A stretch of DNA of 64,000 nucleotides from Halopiger xanaduensis SH-6 (GTDB lineage Archaea > Halobacteriota > Halobacteria > Halobacteriales > Natrialbaceae). Made by a program: the position numbers and the translations under genes. The stretch is taken from contig NC_015666.1 in assembly GCF_000217715.1 (NCBI RefSeq), positions 322,270 to 386,269 of the forward strand, in the 5' to 3' direction. Under the pieces are notes generated by a model, which saw only the letters and a list, made by a program, of their open reading frames with translations, had not been told where the DNA came from and made no database searches. Of this stretch, positions 42,679 to 52,477 are shown one piece after another. The stretch's first letter is position 1, and each line of letters starts with the position of its first letter.

Positions 42679-43386
42679 TCAGTCGGAGGCGCGCCCGCTC
42701 CCGCCAGCCCCGGCGCTAGTGCTGGTGCTGTGGCGATCGGCGCGAGACGGCGGCGGGAACTCGGCGTCCTCGTTGGGGTTCGCTCCGGGTCCCGTCCCGG
42801 CACCCGACGCCGTTCGGGACTCGAGGGGCTCGGGGAGCACGCAGCGGTCGGGTTCCTGATTGACGTGTCGGTACCGGTCCGGCGTGTTCGCGAGCGGGTG
42901 CGCGGGGTTCTGATCGCTGTCGATCCGCGCCGCGCGAACCTCGTCGAAGCCGCTGAGCCGGGCTTCGATCCCGCGCCAGTGATACCGCGTCGCCGCCGGC
43001 ACCGAGAGCGGTTGCGGCGGCTTGCCGTCGGGGTGGTTCGTCGCGAGGATGGCAGTGTTGACGTTGCTCGCGAGCGCGTCGTGGTCGACGAGGACGCCGA
43101 CGCGGGCGTCGCGGGGCGCTCGCGCGGCGAGGACGTCGAGGCCGAGATGCAGCGCTCGGTACTCGGCAACGTTGTTGTCCGGCGGCGTATCCGCGGTCGC
43201 GATGCGTGCGACGCGGGTGCCGTCGCGCGTTTCGATGACGGCGCCCAGGCCACCGCCCGACTCGCGGAAGGACCCATCGGTAGCGACGTAGAAGTCTCGA
43301 TGGTGGGTCCGAGGCGGGTGGGCGATGTGGGGCGTGGGCGACTCGTCGAACAGGTCCCGCAGTGCGGACCGGCCGTGAGCGGCCAT
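42679..43386 (-). CDS. rnhA: Type I ribonuclease H
   Basis: The 235-residue protein has the RNase H fold with catalytic acids in ATDGSF (Asp37), NNVAEYRAL (Glu75) and VDHDAL (Asp101), and a later Asn/His stretch (DQNPAHPLAN). It cuts the RNA strand of RNA-DNA hybrids. An N-terminal extension of about 30 residues precedes the domain. The C-terminal about 70 residues are Gly/Ser/Pro/Ala-rich low-complexity sequence with no evident fold, an unusually long tail for this family. Confidence 0.88.
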   Translation of the reverse strand: MAAHGRSALRDLFDESPTPHIAHPPRTHHRDFYVATDGSFRESGGGLGAVIETRDGTRVARIATADTPPDNNVAEYRALHLGLDVLAARAPRDARVGVLVDHDALASNVNTAILATNHPDGKPPQPLSVPAATRYHWRGIEARLSGFDEVRAARIDSDQNPAHPLANTPDRYRHVNQEPDRCVLPEPLESRTASGAGTGPGANPNEDAEFPPPSRADRHSTSTSAGAGGSGRASD

Positions 43387-43506
43387 ACCCGTAGTACGAA
43401 CCGAGGATTTCTTAAACTTACCCCTGGATTCAGCCGCCGAATCGCTGTTCCTCTCGGCTACTGACCCCGAACCTCGGTGGAGATATGTTCACAAAACACC
43501 ACAACA

Positions 43507-43532
43507 TGGTAGTTGTTACCACTATGTATAAG
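43507..43532 (+). promoter_or_regulatory. dppA promoter with adjacent palindrome
   Basis: TATGTATAAG (43523-43532) lies about 24-33 bp before the dppA ATG at 43556, giving a leaderless mRNA. Directly upstream, TGGTA (43507-43511) and TACCA (43517-43521) form a palindrome with spacer GTTGT that covers the BRE region. A repressor or activator of the peptide transporter could bind here. Confidence 0.45.
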
Positions 43533-43555
43533 TGGGATCGCTGTAATTCTCGGGT

Positions 43556-45112
43556 ATGCAGGGTGCTAGACATAACGAATTGGATCGGCGACGATTCCTC
43601 CAGCTTACCGGCATCGCGACGACTGCCGGACTTACCTCGATTGCAGGCTGTATCGACGATTCCGGCGGCAGTTCGAACGACGAATTCGTCGTGACCCAGG
43701 GCGAGTTCGCCACGACCGTCGACCCGAACGGCCACAACGACGCCCCGACCTACAACGTGCTCGATCAGGTCTACGAGCCGCTGTGGGACATCACGCCCGA
43801 CGGCGAACTCGAGCCGCGCATCGTCGAGGAGTGGACTCACCCCGACGACAGCACGATGGAACTGACCGTGCGGGACGACGTCGTCTTCCACGAGGGCCAG
43901 GAGATGACGGCGTCGGACGTCGCGTACACGATCAACCGCGCCGTCGACGAGGAGGTCGGCATCGCGAGCGAGCAGGCCGACCGCTACCCCGGCGTCGTCG
44001 GCGCCGAAGCCCCGGACGACACGACGGTCCTGATCGAACACGAGTCGGTCCCCTCGATCGTCGAGTTCAACGTGGCCACCGTCGCCACCGTCGTCAGCCA
44101 GGAGTGGATGGAAGAGCGCGAGCAGCCGGTCACCGACGAGTTGAACGGCACCGGTCCCTACCAGGTCGACGAGTACACGCCGGACGAGGAGATCACGTTC
44201 ACCACGTTCGACGACTACTGGGGCGAGACCCCGGACCTCGATCCGGTTCGGTTCCGCGGCGCCAGCGAGGCGAGCACCCGCGTCTCCGAACTCGAGACCG
44301 GCGAGAGCGATCTGGTCGTCAACGTGCCGCCGTCGGACGTCGCCAACATCGACGAGGCCGAGGACGTCGAGGTGCGGACCGTCACCAGCCTCCGGAACAT
44401 CTTTCTGGTCATGCCCAACGACGACGAGCCGTTCGACAGCCAGGAGTTCCGCCAGGCGATGAACTACGCCGTCGACGTCGACGCGATCATCGAGAACGTT
44501 CTCGACGGCTTCGGCTCGCCGACCTCCCAGCCGATCCCCGAGGGGATCTTCGGCTACAACGACGACCTCGACCCGTACCCGCACGACCTCGAGCAGGCCG
44601 AACAGCTCGTCGAGGACAGCGGCTACAGCGGCGTCGAGATCACCCTCGAGTCGCCCGAGGGGCGCTACCTCAACGACACGGAGGTCGCCGAAACCGCGGC
44701 CCAGCAGATCGACCAACTCGAGAACGTCTCGTGCGACTTCCAGATCACGGACTTCGAGACGATCACCGAGTCGTCCCTCGACGCCGATCCGTCGACCTCG
44801 CCGGACTTCTTCCTCATCGGCTGGGGCAACCCGACCTACGACGCGGACTACGGACTCGCGCCGTGGTTCGTCAGCGGCCAGGCCGCCTACAACTTCGAGG
44901 ACGAGGAGATCGAGGAGAAGATCCTCGAGAGCCAGCAGACGAGCGATCCGGACGAGCGCGAGCAGTTGCTCCAGGAGATCAACGCCGACCTCCACGAGGC
45001 GGCGCCGTGGGTCTTCCTCCACCGCGAGGAGAGCATCTACGGGATCCGCTCCGACGTCGACTGGGACCCCCGCGCCGACGAGAGCATCTTGCTGGACGAG
45101 ATGAGCACGTAA
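43556..45112 (+). CDS. dppA: Dipeptide/oligopeptide ABC transporter, substrate-binding lipoprotein
   Basis: The 518-residue protein starts with a Tat signal (RRRFLQ, residues 11-16), a hydrophobic segment and a lipobox ending in Cys32 (TSIAGC). It is therefore exported folded and lipid-anchored outside the cell, as usual in haloarchaea. The mature part is a family-5 solute-binding protein (LDQVYEPLWDITPDGELEPR, FRQAMNYAVDVDAIIENVLD). It should capture peptides, or possibly nickel or sugars. It is the first of five genes forming the whole transporter. Confidence 0.93.
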   Translation: MQGARHNELDRRRFLQLTGIATTAGLTSIAGCIDDSGGSSNDEFVVTQGEFATTVDPNGHNDAPTYNVLDQVYEPLWDITPDGELEPRIVEEWTHPDDSTMELTVRDDVVFHEGQEMTASDVAYTINRAVDEEVGIASEQADRYPGVVGAEAPDDTTVLIEHESVPSIVEFNVATVATVVSQEWMEEREQPVTDELNGTGPYQVDEYTPDEEITFTTFDDYWGETPDLDPVRFRGASEASTRVSELETGESDLVVNVPPSDVANIDEAEDVEVRTVTSLRNIFLVMPNDDEPFDSQEFRQAMNYAVDVDAIIENVLDGFGSPTSQPIPEGIFGYNDDLDPYPHDLEQAEQLVEDSGYSGVEITLESPEGRYLNDTEVAETAAQQIDQLENVSCDFQITDFETITESSLDADPSTSPDFFLIGWGNPTYDADYGLAPWFVSGQAAYNFEDEEIEEKILESQQTSDPDEREQLLQEINADLHEAAPWVFLHREESIYGIRSDVDWDPRADESILLDEMST

Positions 45113-45279
45113 CCGATAACCGGTCGCGAAACGAGAATCGCCCTCCGAATCGCCATCCGGCTATCGAACGCCGACGAAACGGCGTCGACCGTCAGCACGT
45201 TGCCGGTCGACCGCCGCGCCGGAGTTCGAAAGAGGTGTACTCGCACACCACCCCAACAACTGTCAGGTAAAAGGAATCG

Positions 45280-46269
45280 ATGTCTCTCGCCAAGTTTCTG
45301 ATAAAACGTCTTCTCCAGGGCGTGTTCGTCATCTGGGGCGTCATTACGGTGACGTTCGGCCTCAGAGCGGTCGCCCCGGGGGACCCGATCGATCTGATCG
45401 TCGATCCGTCGACGTCCCCCGAGGTGCGCGAACAGATCCGCCAGGAGATGGGATTGAACGAACCGCTCTACGTCCAGTACGTCGACTACGTCCAGGGCGT
45501 CCTCGTCGGCGACCTGGGCTACTCGTACCAATCGCGTCGCGACGTGACCGTCATGGTCCTCGAGCGCGTCCCGGCGACCCTCGAGTTGGCGATCGCGGCG
45601 ACGATCGTCGCGATCGGGATCGCCATCCCGCTGGGCGTCATCAGCGCGACCAGACGGCACGACCCCGCCGACTACGGGGCGACGCTGTTCTCGCTGGTCG
45701 GGATCAGTACGCCGAACTTCTGGCTGGGGATCATGTTGATCCTGCTGCTCCCGGTCCAACTCGGCGTCTTCCCGGTGAGCCAGCGCCCGGTCGGCTTCGG
45801 GACGGCGGTGTACTCGCTGGTGACGACGGGCTACTTCAACGACCTCATCACCTGGTTCAGACACGTAACGCTCCCCGCGATCACGCTGGGGACGTACTTC
45901 ACGGCGCTGATCACGCGGCTGACCAGAAGCGGGATGATCGACGAACTCGGGAAACCGTACGTGACGGCGACCGAGGCGAAGGGGCTGCCGGGCGTCCTGA
46001 TCCGGTTCAAGCACGTCCTGCGGAACACGATGATCCCGATCATCACGGTGCTCGGCCTGCAACTGGGGACGCTGATCGGCGGCGCCGTCATCACCGAATC
46101 CGTTTTCGACTGGCCCGGCCTCGGCCGCCGACTGATCGACGCGCTCTACGCCGGTGACTGGCCCGTCATCCAGGGCGTGCTCATCTTCATCGGCGTCGGG
46201 TTCGTCGTCATCAACGTCGTCGTCGACGCGCTGTACGCGACGCTCAATCCGCGGGTGACCGACGAATGA
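45280..46269 (+). CDS. dppB: Dipeptide/oligopeptide ABC transporter permease (DppB type)
   Basis: The 329-residue membrane protein has the DppB N-terminal segment (FLIKRLLQGVFVIWGVITVT) and about six transmembrane segments. The EAA loop (VTATEAKGLPGVLIRFKHVL) contacts the ATPase. It forms half of the transport channel. It overlaps dppC by four bases (ATGA). Confidence 0.94.
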   Translation: MSLAKFLIKRLLQGVFVIWGVITVTFGLRAVAPGDPIDLIVDPSTSPEVREQIRQEMGLNEPLYVQYVDYVQGVLVGDLGYSYQSRRDVTVMVLERVPATLELAIAATIVAIGIAIPLGVISATRRHDPADYGATLFSLVGISTPNFWLGIMLILLLPVQLGVFPVSQRPVGFGTAVYSLVTTGYFNDLITWFRHVTLPAITLGTYFTALITRLTRSGMIDELGKPYVTATEAKGLPGVLIRFKHVLRNTMIPIITVLGLQLGTLIGGAVITESVFDWPGLGRRLIDALYAGDWPVIQGVLIFIGVGFVVINVVVDALYATLNPRVTDE

Positions 46270-47276
46270 TCTCGGACCGACTCAAATCGAACCTCAAGCG
46301 GGAGTTCGACCGGAGCCTGATGGCGAAACTCGGGCTCTCGATCGCCGTCGTGATCATCCTGGTCGCGACGTTCGCACCGATACTCGCGACGCACAACCCG
46401 AACACGACCGGCTACTTCGACGAGGAGGGGAGTTCGTACCCGCCGATCGGCTTCGACTACGAAACCCACACCTGGGAGGACACCGACGACGGCCGGGAAC
46501 GGGTCTCCCACACCGTCGAATCGACGCCGGAGCACATTCTCGGAACGAACAACCTCGGGCAGGACGTCTACTCGCGGCTGCTCTACGGCGCTCGAACGTC
46601 GCTGCTGGTCGGCCTGATCGGAACCGGTCTGGCCGCGGCGGTCGGCGTGCCGTTCGGGCTGGTCGCGGGCTACTTCAGCGGCCGGATCGACGACTCGATG
46701 ATGCGGATCGCCGACATCATGCTGGCGTTCCCGTCGCTCGTGCTCGCGATCGCGCTGATCGGCGTCTTCGGGCGGAGCGTGCAGTACATCCCGGATCCGA
46801 TCGTGCTGTCGGGGCTCGTCGACGGGATGCCCGAGTACGCCGTGCTTCCGGGGACCGTGACCCTCGTCGTCGCCTTGGTCAACTGGGTCTGGTTCGCCCG
46901 CGTCGCCCGCGGCGAAGCGCTCTCGATCCGCAACGAGGAGTACGTCAAAGCCGCCAGGAGCCTCGGCGCGAGCAACCGGACGATCCTCCTCAAGCACGTC
47001 CTGCCGAACAGCCTCACGCCGATCATCGTGCTCGCGACGCTGCAGGTCGCGGCGATCATCCTCCTCGAGAGCTCACTCTCCTATCTCGGGTTCTCCGGGA
47101 CGACGCTCTCGTGGGGGTACGAGATCAGCCAGGGCCAGGACTACTTGCGGACCGCCTGGTGGGTCTCGACGATCCCCGGGATCGCGATCGTGCTCGCAGT
47201 GATCAGCATCAATCTGCTCGGCGACTGGCTACGGGACTCCCTCGACCCGAACATCGAGGGCGAAGGAGGTGTCTAA
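46266..47276 (+). CDS. dppC: Dipeptide/oligopeptide ABC transporter permease (DppC type)
   Basis: The 336-residue permease has the N-terminal membrane segment (LGLSIAVVIILVATFAPILA), a periplasm-side loop (residues 38-95, including ILGTNNLGQDVYSRLLYGAR), the membrane core and the EAA loop (EYVKAARSLGASNRTILLKH). It pairs with DppB. A GGAGGT sequence near its end serves the next gene. Confidence 0.94.
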   Translation: MISDRLKSNLKREFDRSLMAKLGLSIAVVIILVATFAPILATHNPNTTGYFDEEGSSYPPIGFDYETHTWEDTDDGRERVSHTVESTPEHILGTNNLGQDVYSRLLYGARTSLLVGLIGTGLAAAVGVPFGLVAGYFSGRIDDSMMRIADIMLAFPSLVLAIALIGVFGRSVQYIPDPIVLSGLVDGMPEYAVLPGTVTLVVALVNWVWFARVARGEALSIRNEEYVKAARSLGASNRTILLKHVLPNSLTPIIVLATLQVAAIILLESSLSYLGFSGTTLSWGYEISQGQDYLRTAWWVSTIPGIAIVLAVISINLLGDWLRDSLDPNIEGEGGV

Positions 47277-47283
47277 GACGAAG

Positions 47284-48579
47284 ATGCCCGAAGATATCGT
47301 TCGCGTCACCGGACTCTCGACTCGCTACTTTACTGAACAGGGACAGGTAAACGCCGTCGACGACCTCGATCTGCGGATCGAGCGGGGCGAGGTCTTCGGC
47401 ATCGTCGGCGAGAGCGGCTCCGGCAAGAGCGTTACCGCCCGATCGATCATGGACCTCATCGACTCGCCCGGCGAGATCGTCGACGGGACGATCGAGTTCA
47501 ACGACGCCGATCTGGCCGACCGGGTCCGCGAGGACCATCCGGAGGCGGTCGACGGAAACTTCGTCGACCTGCAGGCGATCCCCGAACGGATCCGCCGCTC
47601 GCTCCGGGGAACCTCCTTCAGCATGATCTTCCAGGACCCCGAGAGCAGCTTCAACCCGAGCCTCACGGTCGGCGAACAGCTCGCCGAGGCCGTGGAAGTC
47701 CAGCGCCGGGCCAGCGCCAACCCCCGCTCGACGCGCTCCCGGACCGAGTCGTCGGAGTACTCGCTGGGCAACTTCGTGCTCTCGACCGTCCTCCCCTCCC
47801 AGAAGTACGTCACCGAGGAGAGCCGCGAGCGCGCGGTCGAACTGCTCGAGCTGGTCGGCATCCCCGACCCGGTCGAACGGGCCGACGAGTACCCCCACGA
47901 GTACTCCGGCGGGATGCTCCAGCGGGCGATGATCGCGCAGGCGTTGGCCGGCGAACCCGACGTGCTGATCGCCGACGAGCCGACGACCGCGCTGGACGTG
48001 ACGATCCAGGCGCAGGTGCTCGACCTGCTGGACGAACTCCAGGAGGAAACGGGCATGACGATCCTGCTGATCACCCACAACCTCGGCGTCATCGCGCGGA
48101 TGTGCGACCGCGTCGGCGTGATGTACGCCGGCGAGATCGTCGAACGCGGCACGCTCGAGGACGTCTTCGACGACCACGTCCACCCCTACACTGAGGGGCT
48201 GCTCGGCTCGATTCCGGACCTCGAGGACGCGGGCGGTCGCCTCGAGCCGATCCCCGGCAACGTGCCGAGCCTCCTCGACCACGAGATGGGGGATCGGTGT
48301 CACTTCGCGGACCGCTGCCCGAAGGCCATGGAGGACTGCCTCGAGCATCCGCCGGAGTACGACGCCGACGGGAGCGAGTACCACGCAGCCCGCTGCGTGC
48401 TCGCCGAAACGGCGTATCAGGAGTCGCGGGCGCTGCCCGACGGCTACTTCGGCGAGGACGAACGGCCGGCGGGGGACAAACACGCCGATCCCGAGGACGC
48501 GGAGCCCGGCGAAGCGACGGCGGACGATCGGGCGCAACCCGCCGCCGACGATGCGGGCACCGGAGGTGAACTGCGATGA
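47284..48579 (+). CDS. dppD: Dipeptide/oligopeptide ABC transporter ATP-binding protein (DppD type)
   Basis: I chose the ATG at 47284 (431 residues). A GTG at 47269 is also in frame but lies on the GGAGGT site (47265-47270), so ATG is more likely although 13 bp away. Motifs are Walker A GESGSGKS, signature SGGMLQR, and Walker [12 protein letters not shown]. The C-terminal oligopeptide-transporter domain has a four-Cys cluster-like region ([14 protein letters not shown]) and a long acidic tail of about 60 residues. It energises uptake with DppF. Confidence 0.93.
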   Translation: MPEDIVRVTGLSTRYFTEQGQVNAVDDLDLRIERGEVFGIVGESGSGKSVTARSIMDLIDSPGEIVDGTIEFNDADLADRVREDHPEAVDGNFVDLQAIPERIRRSLRGTSFSMIFQDPESSFNPSLTVGEQLAEAVEVQRRASANPRSTRSRTESSEYSLGNFVLSTVLPSQKYVTEESRERAVELLELVGIPDPVERADEYPHEYSGGMLQRAMIAQALAGEPDVLIADEPTTALDVTIQAQVLDLLDELQEETGMTILLITHNLGVIARMCDRVGVMYAGEIVERGTLEDVFDDHVHPYTEGLLGSIPDLEDAGGRLEPIPGNVPSLLDHEMGDRCHFADRCPKAMEDCLEHPPEYDADGSEYHAARCVLAETAYQESRALPDGYFGEDERPAGDKHADPEDAEPGEATADDRAQPAADDAGTGGELR

Positions 48580-49991
48580 GCACTGACACGCCGCAATCAG
48601 GGACGAACGCGGACACAGACGCAGATACAGACGATGATGCAGCGGTCGAGCGACGATCGCACGAGCCGCTCGTCCGCGTCCGAAACCTCCAGAAGTACTT
48701 CTGGGAGAACGACTCGCTGCTCGACCGGCTGCTCGGAAACGATCGGGTCGCCGTCCGCGCCGTCGACGGCGTCAGCTTCGACATCTACGAGGGCGAGACG
48801 CTCGGCCTCGTCGGCGAGTCCGGCTGCGGGAAGTCGACCACCGGCGAGACGCTGCTCCGACTCCAGGAGCCGACCGACGGCCGCGTCGAGTTCGAGGGAC
48901 AGAACGTCTACGACCTCGCGGGCGAGGCCCTCACCGAGTTCCGCACCGACGCGCAGGTCGTCTTCCAGGACCCGTTCTCGAGTCTCGACCCGCGGATGAC
49001 GATCGGCGACATCGTCCAGCAGCCCCTGGACATCCACGACGTCGGCACCGAGGACGAACGCCGCGAGCGAGTTCGGGACCTGCTCGAGCGGGTCGGCCTC
49101 TCGGTCGACCAACTCGACCGCTACCCCCACGAGTTCTCCGGCGGGCAGCGCCAGCGCATCGGCATCGCCCGCGCGCTGGCCCTCGAGCCCGACTTCCTCG
49201 TGCTCGACGAGCCGACCTCGGCGCTCGACGTCTCCGTGCAGGCGCAGGTCCTGAACCTGCTGGACGACCTGCAAGACGAGTTCGACCTCACCTACCTGCT
49301 GATCAGCCACGACCTCTCGGTGATCCGCCACGTCTGCGACCGCGTCGCCGTGATGTACCTCGGCGAGATCGTCGAGATCGGCCCCGTCGCCGACCTCTTC
49401 GAGGTACCGAAACACCCCTACACGAAGGCGCTGCTCGAGAGCGTGCCGCGGGCCTCGACGGACGAACGCGAACGCGACCGGGAGACGCTCACCGGCGACG
49501 TCCCCTCGCCGCGGGATCCGCCCAGCGGCTGCCGATTCCGCACCCGCTGTCCCGCGGTGATCCCGCCCGAAGACCTCGAGATCGAACAGGAGACGTACCG
49601 CGAGCTCATGGACCTCCGCCAGCGGATCGAAGGGGAGGACATCTCCCTCGAGTCGGTCGGCGAGGACGGACAGTTCGCGCTCGAGGACGGCCCGGTCCCG
49701 GAGGCGGACGTGCCGGCGTTCGTCGCGGCGCTGAAAGAGCGTTTGCTCGATCGGGACCTGCCGTCGCCCCACGACGAGATCGTCGAGGAGGCGCTCGCGG
49801 AACTGGCTACCTCGGACTGGGACGCCGCGGCCGAGCGACTGCGAGCGGAGTACGAGAGCGTCTGCGAGCGCGCCCACCCCGATCTGCGAACCGACGAGCA
49901 GTCCGCGCCCGAACAGCACCGGCCGGTCGCCTGCCACCTCTACGGCGAGTCGCCGCCGAACGCCGTCGACCCCAGTTCGTGGCGCGAGTGA
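48576..49991 (+). CDS. dppF: Dipeptide/oligopeptide ABC transporter ATP-binding protein (DppF type)
   Basis: The 471-residue ATPase has Walker A GESGCGKS, signature SGGQRQR and Walker [12 protein letters not shown]. The C-terminal part has a Cys-containing region ([10 protein letters not shown]) and then an extra segment of about 130 residues ending [20 protein letters not shown], longer than in bacterial DppF. The first 25 residues are an acidic Asp-rich stretch. It overlaps dppD by four bases. Confidence 0.93.
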   Translation: MSTDTPQSGTNADTDADTDDDAAVERRSHEPLVRVRNLQKYFWENDSLLDRLLGNDRVAVRAVDGVSFDIYEGETLGLVGESGCGKSTTGETLLRLQEPTDGRVEFEGQNVYDLAGEALTEFRTDAQVVFQDPFSSLDPRMTIGDIVQQPLDIHDVGTEDERRERVRDLLERVGLSVDQLDRYPHEFSGGQRQRIGIARALALEPDFLVLDEPTSALDVSVQAQVLNLLDDLQDEFDLTYLLISHDLSVIRHVCDRVAVMYLGEIVEIGPVADLFEVPKHPYTKALLESVPRASTDERERDRETLTGDVPSPRDPPSGCRFRTRCPAVIPPEDLEIEQETYRELMDLRQRIEGEDISLESVGEDGQFALEDGPVPEADVPAFVAALKERLLDRDLPSPHDEIVEEALAELATSDWDAAAERLRAEYESVCERAHPDLRTDEQSAPEQHRPVACHLYGESPPNAVDPSSWRE

Positions 49992-50130
49992 GGTGGCAGC
50001 CCCGCCTCGTAGCCGGTATTCTCCCGCTCTTCCGTGCAGCCGTTTTCAATCAAAATCGCTGATTGTACGGCGCAGCGCTCCTATCTGTATTGGCAGTAGG
50101 TGTAATACCACCCGATGCATCCACTCTACT

Positions 50131-50493
50131 ATGACGACGAGCGCCACTCGGATGGAGGCCGCCTGTTCCTTACTCGCAGAATCGAAGCGACGCTACCTGC
50201 TCTACCTGCTTGCGGAGGACGGCGAGAAGAACATCGAGGATCTCATCACGCAGATCACCGCCTGGGAACACGAGCAACCGATCGAAACGATCGAGAAGGA
50301 AGCCCGCCAGCGCGTGTACGTGACGCTGGTCCACAACCACCTGCCCCGCCTCGCCGACTACGACATCGTCGAGTACGACCTCCGAAGCGGCGACATCGTC
50401 CTCGCCGAGGGCTTCGACGACATCAAACCGCTGCTGAAGCAATTCAAACAGACCGAGGACGTCCCGGAGATCCGCAAGCGGCCGGTCCTGTAA
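50131..50493 (+). CDS. DUF7344-type winged-helix protein
   Basis: I chose the ATG at 50131 (120 residues). The layout (AACSLLAESKRRYLLYLLAE, then DLITQITAWEHE, RQRVYVTLVHNHLPRLADYD) fits the haloarchaeal DUF7344 winged-helix domain, a frequent transcription regulator. It lies 140 bp after the transporter operon with its own A+T-rich upstream region (TGTAATACC). The regulated genes are unknown; the transporter is one candidate because of its position. Confidence 0.75.
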   Translation: MTTSATRMEAACSLLAESKRRYLLYLLAEDGEKNIEDLITQITAWEHEQPIETIEKEARQRVYVTLVHNHLPRLADYDIVEYDLRSGDIVLAEGFDDIKPLLKQFKQTEDVPEIRKRPVL

Positions 50494-50765
50494 GCGGCCG
50501 GGAGCCGACGTCGATACTCGACTGCGACGGGCGCGATACTACCCTCCCGGTACCGCAGCGCATTCGCGGCTTCTCTTCTCCTATTGACACCGGCCGAGAC
50601 CATCGAGATAGCACCGTCTGAACCTCGTATCCGACACTATACCCGTACCCAACCCCAGTCCGCCAGAACCGGTGACCGAGTGACCGGTCTCGGCTGGGCC
50701 GACGTCCTCGAGCACGACGTGATTCGAATCGAAACACATTGAACGGTGCCGCGGTAACCGCCGCT

Positions 50766-51716
50766 GTGAGCCGCTATCGGAACTTCGGACTCTTCCTGGT
50801 GTTGTCGGCCCTCTGGGGAACCGCGTTCGTCGCGATCAGCGCCGGCCTCGAGCATCTTCCGCCGGTGCTGTTCGCGGCGCTGCGGTACGACGTCGCGGGC
50901 CTCCTGATGCTCGGTTACGCGGCGTACGCCGTCGGCGGTGCGGACGGCGCGGACGGCGAGACGTGGTACCCCAGGGGACGCGACGAGTGGGCGACTGCGG
51001 CGGTCGGCGCCGCGCTGTTGATCGCCGCCTACCACGCGTTCCTCTTCGTCGGCCAGCAGCACACGACCGCTGCCGCCGCCTCGATCGTCGTCAGCCTCTC
51101 GCCGGTCCTCACGACCGGCTTCGCGCGACTGCTGATGCCCTCGGACGCCCTCTCGCCCGCGGGCATGGCCGGCGTCTGTATCGGACTCGTCGGGGTGGCG
51201 GTCATCGCCCAGCCCGATCCCTCGAACCTGTTCGCGACCGACGCCGTCGCCAAACTGCTGGTCTTTCTGGCCGCGGCGTCGTTCGCCCTCGGGAGCGTGC
51301 TGACCCGCCGTATCGACGCCTCGCTGCCCATCGAGACGATGGAAGCCTGGTCGATGCTCGGCGGCGCCCTCCTGCTCCACGGCGTGAGCCTCGCGCTCGG
51401 CGAGCCATTCGAGCCGGCGACCTGGACCGACCCGCAGGCCCTCGGCGCGCTCGCGTACCTGGCGGTCGGCGCGAGCGCGATCGGCTTCCTGCTGTACTTC
51501 GACCTGCTCGAGCGGCTCGGCGCCGTCGAGATCAACATGGTATCGTACGTCGCGCCGATCTTCGCCGCGGTCGTCGGCTGGCTCTATCTGGACGAGGTCG
51601 TCGACGCGATGACGCTGTTCGGGTTCGGCCTGATCGTCGTCGGGTTCCTCCTCGTGAAGCGGCGGGCGATCCGGGAGGAGTTCGGCCACGTGCAGCGGTG
51701 GGTGTCGGGCGACTGA
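50766..51716 (+). CDS. EamA/DMT-family transporter
   Basis: I chose the GTG at 50766 (316 residues), because it begins directly before the first helix (SRYRNFGLFLVLSALWGTAF). A TTG at 50739 would add residues. There are about ten transmembrane segments in two repeats (ALWGTAFVAISAGLEHLPPV ... and AASFALGSVLTRRIDASLPI). This family exports metabolites such as amino acids. The substrate is unknown. It stands alone with 272 bp upstream of it that hold no gene I can support. Confidence 0.88.
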   Translation: MSRYRNFGLFLVLSALWGTAFVAISAGLEHLPPVLFAALRYDVAGLLMLGYAAYAVGGADGADGETWYPRGRDEWATAAVGAALLIAAYHAFLFVGQQHTTAAAASIVVSLSPVLTTGFARLLMPSDALSPAGMAGVCIGLVGVAVIAQPDPSNLFATDAVAKLLVFLAAASFALGSVLTRRIDASLPIETMEAWSMLGGALLLHGVSLALGEPFEPATWTDPQALGALAYLAVGASAIGFLLYFDLLERLGAVEINMVSYVAPIFAAVVGWLYLDEVVDAMTLFGFGLIVVGFLLVKRRAIREEFGHVQRWVSGD

Positions 51717-51769
51717 CGGCGGTCGGCAGTCGGCGACCACAAACGCAACCGCAACCGCGACCGCCGACG

Positions 51770-52069
51770 CTACTCCGTGTCCTTCTCGTAGGCGTGGCCG
51801 ACGTAGAGTGCGGCGAAGTTGACCGTCACCAGCGCGAAAAACACCGCCGTCTCCGGCGGCGTCGCCAACCCGGTGAGCAACAGCGGCACGTGGAGGAACG
51901 GCAACAGGATCGCCCCCCAGAAACACGTCTTCCGGACCGAGGATGCGATCGTCGGCGCCGCTCGCTCGAGGCGGTGGTCGTCGCCGCTGTCGGCGCTGCC
52001 CGCCCCGTCGCCGATCGAGGGCGAACTCGAGGTCGACCGCCGATCGCGCGTCGCTGAGGAATCCGACAT
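51770..52069 (-). CDS. Small membrane protein with two transmembrane segments
   Basis: I chose the ATG at 52069 (99 residues); an in-frame ATG at 52111 would add 14 residues. The first half is a Ser/Asp-rich acidic stretch. The second half has two hydrophobic segments (GAILLPFLHVPLLLTG and AVFFALVTVNFAALYVGHAY) and ends in charged YEKDTE. No family is recognised. It may form an accessory membrane subunit. Confidence 0.65.
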   Translation of the reverse strand: MSDSSATRDRRSTSSSPSIGDGAGSADSGDDHRLERAAPTIASSVRKTCFWGAILLPFLHVPLLLTGLATPPETAVFFALVTVNFAALYVGHAYEKDTE

Positions 52070-52308
52070 CGAAACACCTGAGACGGTCGAAATACCGTGT
52101 TCGAGCCCCATATATCGGCGCGACGCTTTCGATCCGCTAGCCGCGATTCACGCGAGTACAGCGGGGTGTACTATCGATAACCGTTCGTACTGCGGCTCGA
52201 GGCGACGATCCGGATAACCGATCCGCAGGCAGTGTTACTTGGTCACACACTGCAAGAACGCGGGAGTAAGTGACAGCTACCGGCATCTAATACCGGATTA
52301 TGGGCCCA

Positions 52309-52425
52309 CTACACGGAGTCCTCTCCGGCGGTCCAGAGACCGTAGACCTTCCGAACGAGTTGGCGCGACGCCGTCGATCCGAGGACAACGTACAAAAGAA
52401 CGATCCGAAACCGCTCGCCGTCCAC
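52309..52425 (-). CDS. Possible 38-residue protein downstream of CDC48
   Basis: A GTG at 52425 opens a frame to TAG at 52309-52311. The product (DGERFRIVLLYVVLGSTASR ... VYGLWTAGEDSV) combines a hydrophobic helix with basic residues and acidic ends, unlike a random antisense frame. The frame stays open upstream through TPLVDGERF, so the true start may be earlier. It follows the CDC48-type gene by 52 bp on the same strand. The remainder of 52070-52477 holds nothing I can support. Confidence 0.4.
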   Translation of the reverse strand: MDGERFRIVLLYVVLGSTASRQLVRKVYGLWTAGEDSV

Positions 52426-52477
52426 GAGCGGCGTCAGGTAGTGCGGGTGCGGAGGGAGGCCAAGCGGTGCGCCGCGG

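Noticed and set aside
43430-45022. 530-codon minus-strand frame opposite dppA
   Set aside because: Val/Leu/Arg/Asp-rich shadow, and the Tat signal and binding-protein domain on the plus strand are clear.
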